The notes below the pieces were generated by a model. The model did not search any database and was not told the DNA's origin. It saw nothing but the letters and a program-made list of their open reading frames with translations. Below are positions 55,610 through 64,000 of a stretch of DNA of 64,000 nucleotides, piece after piece (the first letter of the stretch is position 1; every line of letters begins with the position of its first letter). This DNA is from Rhodococcus qingshengii (GTDB lineage: Bacteria; Actinomycetota; Actinomycetes; Mycobacteriales; Mycobacteriaceae), in assembly GCF_021025955.1 (NCBI RefSeq), contig NZ_JAJNCL010000002.1:237626-301625 (forward strand), in the 5' to 3' direction. Position numbers and translations under genes: made by a program.

Positions 55610-57091
55610 CTAGACGATCGAATAGTCGTCGAGCGGAAAGCGTTTCGCTTCGGTGAAAGCGTTGCGTGTCGATGTGGGCCGCAGGATCGCAGCCTCACCG
55701 TGCTGATTGAAGTAATAGCTTCGCGCAGTCTGGCAACTGCCGCCGTAAAAGACGGAGTCCGCCAGGTTCTCGGTCATCCGGTCGAGGAACTCGGCGTTGG
55801 CAGTTTCGGTGACCTCGAATGTTTCCGCGCCGCGCCGTTTCACCTCGCCGAACAGTCGATCCATGTGCTGCATCTGGGATTCGATCGTCGTGAAGTAGGA
55901 CAATCCGCTGTACGAGTACGGACTGGCGAGCGTGAGGAAATTGGGGAAGTAGGGAACCGCGACCCCTTCGTAGGCCTGGAATCGGTTGTCACGCCACCAC
56001 TTACCGAGGTTTCGGCCCTCGCGACCGATAACCTCGATGGCCGGAAAATTCACATCCCAGAGGTTGAAGCCCGTTGCCAGCACCAAGGTGTCGATCTCGG
56101 TCTTGCGGCCGTCAGCGGTGACGATTCCGTCGGCAGCAATATGGTCGATCGACGTCGTTTCAAGATGCACATTGTCTTTGGTGAACGTACGGAAGTAGCT
56201 GTTGGAGAAAGTGGGCCGTTTGCACCCGAAGTCGTAGTCCGGTGTGAGTTGCTTGCGCAGGGTCGCATCTCGTACCTGGGACCGCAGAAACGCGCGTGAT
56301 GCGGCCGACGCACCCTTGTTCAACAGTTTGACCTGCTTGTAGTGCAGAACTGCACTGACCATGATCATTTCGAGAATCGACGAACTGACGGCGCGGGCGA
56401 TTCGCTGCGTGAGCGGAATGCGCGAGAACAGCTTCTGCACTGCGTTGGGGATGGGGACGTCGATCTTGGGAACCACCCAGATCGGCGTGCGCTGGTAGAC
56501 GGTCAACTCTGCGGCCTGACGCGCCACCTCGGGGATCAACTGCACAGCGGTAGCACCGGTTCCGATGATTGCGGTCTTGGTGCCGGACAGATCGTAGGAA
56601 TCGTCCCAGGCAGTGGTGTGAATGATCTTGCCGGCGAACTCGTCGATACCGGGGATGTCCGGCCGATGCGGTTGCGACAGGAAACCCGTCGCAGTCAGGA
56701 GGTACTTGCCAGTGATGTCCGGCGCCCCCTCGACGGATACGACCCAGTGCGAGGAATCCTCGTCCCAGCGGGCTCCGTCGACCACGGCACCGAACGTCAT
56801 GTGCTTACGCAGGTCGTATTTGTCTGCGACGTGATCGGCGTACTTCTTGAGTTCGGCGCCCGGCGCAAAGAGCCTGGACCAGTTCGGATTGGGCTCGAAC
56901 GAATACGAGTACGTGACCGACGCGATGTCGACAGCCAACCCGGGATAGCGGTTGACGTGCCACGTTCCGCCCAAATCGTCCTCGCGCTCGAGGATCGCCA
57001 GCTTGTTCAGGCCCAGCCGCTTGAGTTGAATGGCCGCACCCATTCCGCCGAAGCCCGCCCCCACCACTACTGCGTCGTACTGCACTGCCAT
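55610..57091 (-). CDS. Flavin-containing Baeyer-Villiger-type monooxygenase
   Basis: This 493-residue class B flavoprotein monooxygenase has an FAD-binding GAGFGGMGAAIQL, the BVMO fingerprint FAGKIIHTTAWDD (FxGxxxHxxxWD) at about residues 150-165, a NADPH-binding GTGATAVQLIPE and the C-terminal LVLATGFNLWDV. It inserts oxygen next to a carbonyl or oxidises related substrates; the natural substrate is not clear. It is divergent from a TetR regulator, and an operator-like inverted repeat lies between them, suggesting substrate-induced expression. AGGGA precedes the ATG. Confidence 0.92.
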   Translation of the reverse strand: MAVQYDAVVVGAGFGGMGAAIQLKRLGLNKLAILEREDDLGGTWHVNRYPGLAVDIASVTYSYSFEPNPNWSRLFAPGAELKKYADHVADKYDLRKHMTFGAVVDGARWDEDSSHWVVSVEGAPDITGKYLLTATGFLSQPHRPDIPGIDEFAGKIIHTTAWDDSYDLSGTKTAIIGTGATAVQLIPEVARQAAELTVYQRTPIWVVPKIDVPIPNAVQKLFSRIPLTQRIARAVSSSILEMIMVSAVLHYKQVKLLNKGASAASRAFLRSQVRDATLRKQLTPDYDFGCKRPTFSNSYFRTFTKDNVHLETTSIDHIAADGIVTADGRKTEIDTLVLATGFNLWDVNFPAIEVIGREGRNLGKWWRDNRFQAYEGVAVPYFPNFLTLASPYSYSGLSYFTTIESQMQHMDRLFGEVKRRGAETFEVTETANAEFLDRMTENLADSVFYGGSCQTARSYYFNQHGEAAILRPTSTRNAFTEAKRFPLDDYSIV

Positions 57092-57150
57092 CGGAGAATC
57101 CCTCTCATGAACTACGCACTCATGAACTGCACATCAGAAAATGACATGCC

Positions 57151-57172
57151 ATTCCGTTATGGAGAACGGTAT
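57151..57172. promoter_or_regulatory. Inverted-repeat operator candidate between the BVMO and TetR genes
   Basis: ATTCCGTT (57151-57158) and AACGGTAT (57165-57172) form 8-bp arms with one mismatch and a 6-bp centre. The size and symmetry suit a TetR-family dimer. It overlaps the possible ATG at 57159 and lies 11 bp upstream of the preferred GTG start, so repressor binding would block its own gene and the divergent BVMO. Confidence 0.6.
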
Positions 57173-57182
57173 CATTCCTGAC

Positions 57183-57812
57183 GTGACGAAGGCCATGACC
57201 AGAGCGGAACGAAAAAAGGCGGAATTACGCCGCGAGATCATCGACGCATCATTCGAGTGCTTCGCCGAGCGCGGCTATCACGCAACCGGAATTGCCGACA
57301 TCGCAACAACTCTCGGAATCGGCCACGGGACCTTCTACCGGTACTTCGAGAACAAGCGCGACATCATCGACCACGTCATCGACGACCTGATTGCCAAGAT
57401 CATCAGCGCACTGGCCACCGAGAATTCACCTGACGCAGCAAGCACTCTGGACGAGTACCGCGCTCAAGTGGGACGGATCGCCGAAGCGCTCCCCCGCATC
57501 TTCTTCGACGACCCACGCATCCCGCGGGTTCTGCTTTTCGAGACGACGGGCGTCGATGCCGATCTCACCGGCCGGATGCTCGATCTACTCGATCAGTCGG
57601 CATCGTTGACCGCGGCGTACCTGCATCACGGAGTCGAATGCGGCTATCTGCGCGCCGACCTCGACGTCGACAACACTGCACAGGCCGTCAACGGCATGAT
57701 GCTGGCAAGTGCGATTCAAGGATTGCGAGCCGATTCGTCCGCCGACTGCACGGCACTGAACCAAGCCATCAGCCGCCTCATGTTCGACGGAATCCGCGCC
57801 GAGAACGCCTAG
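57183..57812 (+). CDS. TetR family transcriptional regulator
   Basis: This protein of about 209 residues has an HTH ([41 protein letters not shown]) and an all-helical ligand domain ending in [16 protein letters not shown] 57183 is preferred because ATG 57159 lies within the operator-like repeat; ATG 57195 is a further option. It is divergent from the BVMO gene and is probably its repressor. Its 3' end overlaps that of hisF by four bases (convergent), so the module sits tightly against the his operon. Confidence 0.88.
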   Translation: MTKAMTRAERKKAELRREIIDASFECFAERGYHATGIADIATTLGIGHGTFYRYFENKRDIIDHVIDDLIAKIISALATENSPDAASTLDEYRAQVGRIAEALPRIFFDDPRIPRVLLFETTGVDADLTGRMLDLLDQSASLTAAYLHHGVECGYLRADLDVDNTAQAVNGMMLASAIQGLRADSSADCTALNQAISRLMFDGIRAENA

Positions 57813-58582
57813 CGAACAACAATTCCCTCGGCACGCATCGCATCCTTGACCTGCGGGATGCTCAGATCGCCGAAGTGGAAGACACTTGCTGCGAGAACTG
57901 CGTCCGCGCCCGCTTCGACCGCCGGGGCGAAGTGCTCGACCAGGCCGGCGCCGCCACTGGCGATCACCGGTACATGGACCGCCGCCCGGACAGCGCGGAT
58001 CATCAGCAGGTCGAAGCCGGCCTTGGTGCCGTCGGCATCCATCGAGTTCAGCAGGATCTCCCCCACTCCCAACTCCGCACCACGCTCGGCCCACTCCACC
58101 GCGTCGATCCCGGTGCCGCGTTTGCCTCCGTGCGTGGTGACCTCCCAGCCAGACGGTGTATCCGGCTGACCCTGGGGAACGGTGCGGGCATCGACCGAGA
58201 GGACGATGCACTGCGAGCCGAAACGCTCACTCAGTTCCTTGAGCAGCTCCGGGCGCGCGATCGCCGCGGTATTGACGCTGACTTTGTCGGCACCGGCACG
58301 CAGCAGACGATCGACGTCCGCGACCGTGCGCACTCCACCGCCGACGGTGAGGGGAATGAAAACCTGCTCGGCAGTACGGCTTACGACGTCGAGCATCGTG
58401 CCGCGATCCGACGTGGATGCGGTCACGTCCAGGAAGGTCAGTTCGTCGGCACCCTGAGCGTCGTACGCTGCCGCGAGTTCCACAGGATCTCCGGCGTCGC
58501 GAAGATTCTCGAAATTGACACCCTTGACCACTCGTCCGGCGTCGACGTCGAGGCACGGAATCACACGAACTGCGAGGGTCAT
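57809..58582 (-). CDS. hisF: Imidazole glycerol phosphate synthase cyclase subunit
   Basis: This 257-residue (betaalpha)8 barrel starts [21 protein letters not shown], the HisF signature, and has the two catalytic Asp residues (CLDVD and [19 protein letters not shown] region, [10 protein letters not shown]). With HisH it makes imidazole glycerol phosphate and AICAR from PRFAR and glutamine-derived ammonia. Its ATG overlaps the stop of impA (ATGA), so it is co-transcribed with the his genes. Confidence 0.97.
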   Translation of the reverse strand: MTLAVRVIPCLDVDAGRVVKGVNFENLRDAGDPVELAAAYDAQGADELTFLDVTASTSDRGTMLDVVSRTAEQVFIPLTVGGGVRTVADVDRLLRAGADKVSVNTAAIARPELLKELSERFGSQCIVLSVDARTVPQGQPDTPSGWEVTTHGGKRGTGIDAVEWAERGAELGVGEILLNSMDADGTKAGFDLLMIRAVRAAVHVPVIASGGAGLVEHFAPAVEAGADAVLAASVFHFGDLSIPQVKDAMRAEGIVVR

Positions 58583-59412
58583 GACTGTGGTCCTCCTGAG
58601 GACGAAGCGCGCGGATCACCGAGCGCGTTGAGGATATCGAGAATCTCACCGTGGATGCCCGGGGCGGCGGCGAGCACCGACTCCGATTCTACGGTCCACG
58701 GATTGCCGGACAGATCGGTGACCACCCCACCCGCACCGCGAACGAGCGCGACCCCGGCCGCGTTGTCCCACGCGTTACGGCCGTAGACGATCGCACCGCC
58801 CAAGATGCCCGCCGCTGTGAAGGCCAGATCGACTCCGGTGGAGCCGTGTATCCGGATCCGCGAGGACACCTTGCTGATCTCGGCGAGCAGGTCGAGTCGG
58901 AAGCTACCGGGAATCCGGCCACGACTGTTGACGTTGAGTGCGCCCAAGCCGACGATCGACGACGCCAGATCGGTTGGCTCCAGCGGCGGTACGGCGATTC
59001 CGTTGACCAACAACGGACCGCCTGCGCGAGTGGCGTACGTGTGACCGATCAACGGAAGCCAGGTCAATCCGAGCACTGGGACACCGTCATCGAGAAGCGC
59101 CAACAGCGTTCCGGCAGTAGGTAATCCGGCCGAGTAGTTGAAAGTGCCGTCGACGGGGTCGAGTACCCAGACAAGTCCCGAACCGACGTCGGGGCCACCG
59201 AATTCCTCGCCGTGCACCTCGATGCCGGTCTGCTCGAACAACTCCGCGCTCAACCGCTTCTCCAGCGCGAGATCGACCTCGGTGGCAAAATCGCCCCAAC
59301 CCTTGCGGACCGCGCTCGGGGCACCGACACCGGAGACGAACTGATCGTGGACGCCGTCGAGAAGCCGACCCGCAATCGCGAGAAGTTCGTCGAGGTCACG
59401 CGTCGGAGTCAT
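58579..59412 (-). CDS. impA: Inositol monophosphatase family protein (ImpA-like)
   Basis: This 277-residue Mg2+-dependent phosphatase has GEEFGG, the metal motif [12 protein letters not shown] (DPxDGTxNF type) and NAWDNAAG near the C-terminus. In M. tuberculosis impA (Rv1604) lies between hisA and hisF, exactly as here. It may act as a histidinol-phosphate phosphatase or make inositol for phosphoinositides and mycothiol; the his context favours the first, but this is not proven. It overlaps hisF by 4 bp and follows priA by 9 bp. Confidence 0.9.
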   Translation of the reverse strand: MTPTRDLDELLAIAGRLLDGVHDQFVSGVGAPSAVRKGWGDFATEVDLALEKRLSAELFEQTGIEVHGEEFGGPDVGSGLVWVLDPVDGTFNYSAGLPTAGTLLALLDDGVPVLGLTWLPLIGHTYATRAGGPLLVNGIAVPPLEPTDLASSIVGLGALNVNSRGRIPGSFRLDLLAEISKVSSRIRIHGSTGVDLAFTAAGILGGAIVYGRNAWDNAAGVALVRGAGGVVTDLSGNPWTVESESVLAAAPGIHGEILDILNALGDPRASSSGGPQS

Positions 59413-59421
59413 CTGGAAAAT

Positions 59422-60156
59422 CTATCCGGAAACTGCTGCCAGTGCTTCGGGGAGTGTGAAGCGACCGGCATAGAGCGCCTTGCCAACGATCGCACCCTCG
59501 ACACCCTGATCTACCAGGCTGGAAATAGCAAGGAGATCCTCGATGGTCGACACACCGCCGGAGGCGACGACGTGCGCGTCGGTGACCGCGCATACCTGGC
59601 TGAGAAGTTCGAGATTAGGCCCGGTGAGCGTGCCGTCCTTGGAGACGTCGGTGACGACGTAACGGGTGCAGCCGTCACGGTCCAAACGCGCGAGGGTCTC
59701 CCACAGATCCCCGCCGTCGGTGACCCAGCCGCGACCACGGGTGCGGTACTGGCCGTCGACGAGACGAACGTCGAGGCCGACGGCGATCTTGTCGCCGTAC
59801 TTGGCCAAGGCACGTGCACACCACTCGGGATCTTCGATTGCGGCGGTGCCGAGATTCACGCGAGCACAGCCGGTGGCCAGCGCAGCTTCCAGGGAAGCGT
59901 CGTCGCGGATTCCTCCGGAGAGTTCCACCTTGACCGTCAGGTCGCCGATGACGCCGGCCAGCAGTTCGCTGTTCGATCCACGCCCGAAAGCAGCGTCGAG
60001 GTCGACGAGATGTACCCATTCGGCACCGTCGTTCTGCCACGCAAGAGCGGCGTCGCGGGGCGACCCGTAACCGGTCTCACTTCCCGCCTCTCCTTGCACG
60101 AGGCGAACAGCTTCACCGTTGACGACATCTACAGCAGGCAAAAGGACCAGGCTCAC
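59422..60156 (-). CDS. priA: Bifunctional HisA/TrpF isomerase (PriA)
   Basis: This 244-residue (betaalpha)8 barrel isomerises ProFAR to PRFAR in histidine synthesis and, in actinobacteria, also phosphoribosyl anthranilate in tryptophan synthesis. It has [19 protein letters not shown] with the catalytic Asp, ELSGGIRDD, and [15 protein letters not shown] with the second Asp. The GTG at 60156 gives the same length as mycobacterial PriA; the upstream ORF extension is not conserved. PriA rather than HisA is inferred from the lineage. Confidence 0.95.
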   Translation of the reverse strand: MSLVLLPAVDVVNGEAVRLVQGEAGSETGYGSPRDAALAWQNDGAEWVHLVDLDAAFGRGSNSELLAGVIGDLTVKVELSGGIRDDASLEAALATGCARVNLGTAAIEDPEWCARALAKYGDKIAVGLDVRLVDGQYRTRGRGWVTDGGDLWETLARLDRDGCTRYVVTDVSKDGTLTGPNLELLSQVCAVTDAHVVASGGVSTIEDLLAISSLVDQGVEGAIVGKALYAGRFTLPEALAAVSG

Positions 60157-60175
60157 GTGCGGTAACCCTAGTGGG

Positions 60176-60427
60176 TCAGGACCTCGAACCGTCCTCCGGG
60201 TCACCGAACGCTTTTCGGGTCATCCGCTTGGATACGACGCCCATTGCCGCAATCGCAGCGACGACCCCCACGAGACCGATCACGAGGCCGACACCCGGCG
60301 AGGGTTTGAGCACAACGATGACGACCGTGGCGACCGCCAGCGCAGCCACCGCGGCGCCGAGCGAGAACAACGCCAGACGAGCGAGGGAGAAATTTTCGCC
60401 GCGGTTCGATCCGGGTCCCCCGGTCAC
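60176..60427 (-). CDS. Small two-helix membrane protein coupled to hisH
   Basis: This 83-residue protein starts at GTG 60427, overlapping the hisH stop (GTGA). It has a short polar N-terminus ([18 protein letters not shown]), two transmembrane helices ([20 protein letters not shown] and [19 protein letters not shown]) and a basic/acidic tail ([16 protein letters not shown]). Longer in-frame starts read through hisH antisense frames and are not credible. It lies between hisH and priA, 19 bp before priA. The function is unknown, and it is not a recognised histidine enzyme. Confidence 0.8.
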   Translation of the reverse strand: MTGGPGSNRGENFSLARLALFSLGAAVAALAVATVVIVVLKPSPGVGLVIGLVGVVAAIAAMGVVSKRMTRKAFGDPEDGSRS

Positions 60428-61059
60428 AAACTCTGCACCCAATTGCTCAGCAACTCGGCGCCTGCATCGCCGGACTTCTCGGGGTGGAACTGCGTCGCGG
60501 ACAACGCACCGTTCTCGACGGCAGCGAGAAACTTTCCGCCGTGATCGGCCCACGTCAGCTTCGGGGGCGCAATGTGCTCGGACGGCGCGAGTTCCCAACT
60601 CTGCACACCGTAGGAGTGGACGAAGTAGAAGCGGGTATCGGCGTCGATACCCTTGAACAGGGTGCTGGACTCCGGAGCCTCCACGGTGTTCCAGCCCATG
60701 TGCGGCAGGACCTCTGCTTGCAGCCTCTCGACGGTGCCGGGCCATTCGCCGCAGCCCTCCGCCTCGACACCGAATTCGACCCCCCGGTCGAACAGAATCT
60801 GCATGCCGACGCAGATGCCCAGCACCGGTCGGCCACCGGCCAGGCGTCTGCCGATGATTCGCTCACCCTGGACTGCACGCAGACCTTCCATGCAGGCCGC
60901 GAACGCGCCGACCCCGGGCACCACCAGACCGTCCGCAGCCAGTGCCACGTTCATATCGTTGGTCACCTCCACCTGTGCCCCGGTGCGCGCTAAGGCGCGA
61001 GTAGCCGAATGCAGGTTGCCGGAGCCGTAATCGAGTACAGCAATCGTGGAAGCGCTCAT
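60424..61059 (-). CDS. hisH: Imidazole glycerol phosphate synthase glutaminase subunit
   Basis: This 211-residue class I glutamine amidotransferase starts [20 protein letters not shown], with the catalytic Cys in [11 protein letters not shown] and the His-Glu pair in [10 protein letters not shown]. It supplies ammonia to HisF. It follows the MFS gene by 9 bp. Its stop overlaps the start of the small membrane protein. All family motifs are present. Confidence 0.97.
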   Translation of the reverse strand: MSASTIAVLDYGSGNLHSATRALARTGAQVEVTNDMNVALAADGLVVPGVGAFAACMEGLRAVQGERIIGRRLAGGRPVLGICVGMQILFDRGVEFGVEAEGCGEWPGTVERLQAEVLPHMGWNTVEAPESSTLFKGIDADTRFYFVHSYGVQSWELAPSEHIAPPKLTWADHGGKFLAAVENGALSATQFHPEKSGDAGAELLSNWVQSL

Positions 61060-61068
61060 GCCCCAACT

Positions 61069-62283
61069 CTATCGGGCAACCCTGGCGCCGATCACTTTGC
61101 CGCCTGCGGCCAGTGCCGGGAGGAGAGCAACAACTACCGCGGAGACCGCGAACACCCACGCATAGCCGGCTGCAGTAGCCACGAATCCCAACGCCAGCGC
61201 TCCGATTCCGGTGCCGGCGTCATAGCCGATGTTCCAGATCGCGCTCGCGGATCCGAGTTGTCTCGGGCCGGCAGCCTGAAACGCCATGACCAATGATTCG
61301 TTCTGCACCGCACCGAAGCCGAGCCCGAAAAGGACCGCCGCGCAGAACAAGACCGGTGTCGAACCGCCGTCCACGTTGATCGCGAACAGCACCAATCCGA
61401 TGGTCGACGACACCAATGCCGGTGCGAGTGTCCGCCCACTGCCGAGGCGGTCAGCGATCAGCCCCGCCGAGTACCGGCCGACCAACATGGACCCACTTGC
61501 CGTCGCCAACACCACGCCCGCGACGGCCGCGCGCTCCGAGATAGCGATCGGCAGCAGAGACGACAGCCCGCCGAACGACGCGGACACGCAAGCCAAAGCG
61601 AGCACCGGAACCAAGACTGCGAACACACTCAACCGAACGGATTCCCCGGTGGGCTGAGCGAAGATCTTCGGCAACCGGGCAATGGCCACCAGTGCGAGTG
61701 CCGGGATAAGCGCACCGAGAACGAACACCGGTGTCGCCGACCACCGCTCCATGAGCGCAAGCCCCAGCGGCAGCCCAGCCATTTGCGACGCTGCGATCGC
61801 GATCCCCTGAGCGCCAGTGGCACGGCCGAGAATTCGTTTGGGCGCCAACTCCGCCACCAGTGCACTACCGGCCACCGTCAGCAGGCCGAAACCGATTCCT
61901 CGCACCGCGGAAACCGCCAGGGCAGGGCCGGCGTCGGCCGAGATCAACAGCACCAACGACGGTGGACCGAGGAGCAGACATCCGACCGCCAGCACGCGCC
62001 GATAGCCCTGCGTCCGCAACAACCGAGGCACGAGCAGTTGCGTCACGACCGTGGCCGCCATGAAGACACCGGTCACCGATCCGGCAAGCGCATCCGATCC
62101 GCCGGATTGCGCAACCATCAACGGCACCACCGGCAACAGCAACGACCAGCCGCCGAAAGCCGCTGCCGCCATGATCAGGACACCGACCATGCCCGGAGTA
62201 CGAAGCAACCCCGGCCCCGCCTCTTTCCCCGTCACAGACGCAGTAACTCTTCGCGTCACAGACGCAGTATTTTTTCGCGTCAC
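61069..62283 (-). CDS. MFS transporter within the his operon
   Basis: This 404-residue major facilitator has 12 predicted helices, with GYRRVLAVGCLLLGPPSLVL and RYSAGLIADRLGSGRTLAPAL as the loop 2-3 and 8-9 type motifs. The substrate is unknown; a position between hisH and hisB suggests export or uptake of a histidine-related compound, but this is only context. The start is GTG 62283, which overlaps the stop of the 49-aa protein (GTGA). The first 20 residues ([20 protein letters not shown]) come from a 24-bp tandem repeat. Confidence 0.87.
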   Translation of the reverse strand: MTRKNTASVTRRVTASVTGKEAGPGLLRTPGMVGVLIMAAAAFGGWSLLLPVVPLMVAQSGGSDALAGSVTGVFMAATVVTQLLVPRLLRTQGYRRVLAVGCLLLGPPSLVLLISADAGPALAVSAVRGIGFGLLTVAGSALVAELAPKRILGRATGAQGIAIAASQMAGLPLGLALMERWSATPVFVLGALIPALALVAIARLPKIFAQPTGESVRLSVFAVLVPVLALACVSASFGGLSSLLPIAISERAAVAGVVLATASGSMLVGRYSAGLIADRLGSGRTLAPALVSSTIGLVLFAINVDGGSTPVLFCAAVLFGLGFGAVQNESLVMAFQAAGPRQLGSASAIWNIGYDAGTGIGALALGFVATAAGYAWVFAVSAVVVALLPALAAGGKVIGARVAR

Positions 62284-62292
62284 AGACGCAGT
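62231..62292. repeat. 24-bp tandem repeat x 2.6 at the MFS start
   Basis: GTCACAGACGCAGT plus a 10-base spacer repeats at 62231, 62255 and 62279 (last copy partial). On the coding strand each copy contains CTGTGACG, that is, a possible stop TGA overlapping a GTG start. The copy at 62279 provides the real stop/start overlap between the 49-aa protein and the MFS gene. The others lie inside the MFS N-terminus and encode TASVTR-type repeats. Confidence 0.9.
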
Positions 62293-62425
62293 GCGCCCGC
62301 TACCGCCGCCAGAACCGCCATCGCGAGGAGGATTCCCGACGCCAGCTTGTTGACCTTGAACATCGAGTAGGCGCCGCCCACAGCAATTCCCGCACCGATG
62401 AACAGCAGATAGGTGAAAAGGACGC

Positions 62426-62429
<4 letters not shown>
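62280..62429 (-). CDS. 49-aa membrane microprotein between hisB and the MFS gene
   Basis: The small ORF starts at GTG 62429, overlapping the hisB stop (GTGA), and ends at TGA 62280-62282, which overlaps the MFS start. The product starts [19 protein letters not shown], continues [13 protein letters not shown] and ends with a second hydrophobic stretch, [16 protein letters not shown]. It should be a two-helix hairpin in the membrane. The double GTGA coupling and clean hydrophobic pattern support a real gene. The function is unknown; an accessory subunit of the MFS transporter is possible. Confidence 0.8.

Positions 62430-64000
<1,571 letters not shown>

Noticed and set aside
60428-60745. Long version of the small membrane protein reading through hisH
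   Set aside because: The extra 106 residues are an antifunctional Arg-rich frame of hisH; the GTG at 60427 is a clean start.

Overview
The window is high-GC actinobacterial DNA, most likely from a Rhodococcus. The evidence is a mycobacterial-type DevR/DevS (DosR/DosS) pair, Acg-type nitroreductases, a wax ester/diacylglycerol acyltransferase, Rv1733c-, Rv1738- and Rv2004c-type proteins, and a mycobacterium-like his operon. Species cannot be settled from the sequence alone.

Region 1 (about 1-32.8 kb) is a dormancy/hypoxia island. It opens with a group 3b-type [NiFe] hydrogenase (end of the small subunit, large subunit, maturation protease). Next come a DUF1876 protein (Rv1738 type), a WS/DGAT (Tgs type), an OtsB-GH65 fusion, a universal stress protein (USP), a pair of KAS III-like proteins, an unannotated Met-rich microprotein, a SHOCT membrane protein, a serine esterase, a CtpF-type P-ATPase, an SPFH protein, an Rv1733c-like membrane protein, a truncated P-type ATPase relic and an Rv2004c-like kinase. 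The block acg1-flavodoxin(frameshifted)-devS-devR-acg2 sits at 19.1-24.3 kb. It is followed by a USP-ADH-HAD/GH65 operon, a flavodoxin-USP-small protein-SDR operon and a small orphan gene. In Mycobacterium tuberculosis the homologues of many of these genes belong to the DosR regulon but are scattered; here they lie beside their presumed regulator. Several intergenic sites resemble the DosR box.

Region 2 (32.8-41.3 kb) is more mobile in character. It holds a DUF1003 protein preceded by a 15-bp tandem repeat, a degenerate fragment of an NRPS condensation domain, a TetR-SDR operon divergent from an amidohydrolase with an operator-like inverted repeat between them, and a C-A-T-C NRPS without thioesterase, translationally coupled to a HemK-like methyltransferase.

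Region 3 (41.3-53.8 kb) carries redox and metal functions. These are a DUF2231 membrane protein, a two-component system divergent from a small membrane protein/ApbE/ferric-reductase-like/NuoF-like/ferredoxin operon, a multicopper oxidase lipoprotein fused to FG-GAP repeats, a VOC protein, an ArsR-regulated CDF metal exporter with a His-Gly N-terminus, a Ddn-type F420 oxidoreductase and a DUF2784 protein.

Region 4 (53.8-64 kb) contains an SRPBCC pseudogene, DUF1905 and the his genes (hisI; then hisF, impA, priA/hisA, a small membrane protein, hisH, MFS, a second small membrane protein, hisB, hisC running off the end). A USP, a BVMO-type monooxygenase and its TetR separate hisI from hisF. Two very small membrane proteins are coupled to his genes by GTGA start/stop overlaps.

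No rRNA, tRNA, CRISPR array, complete insertion sequence or phage gene was seen.
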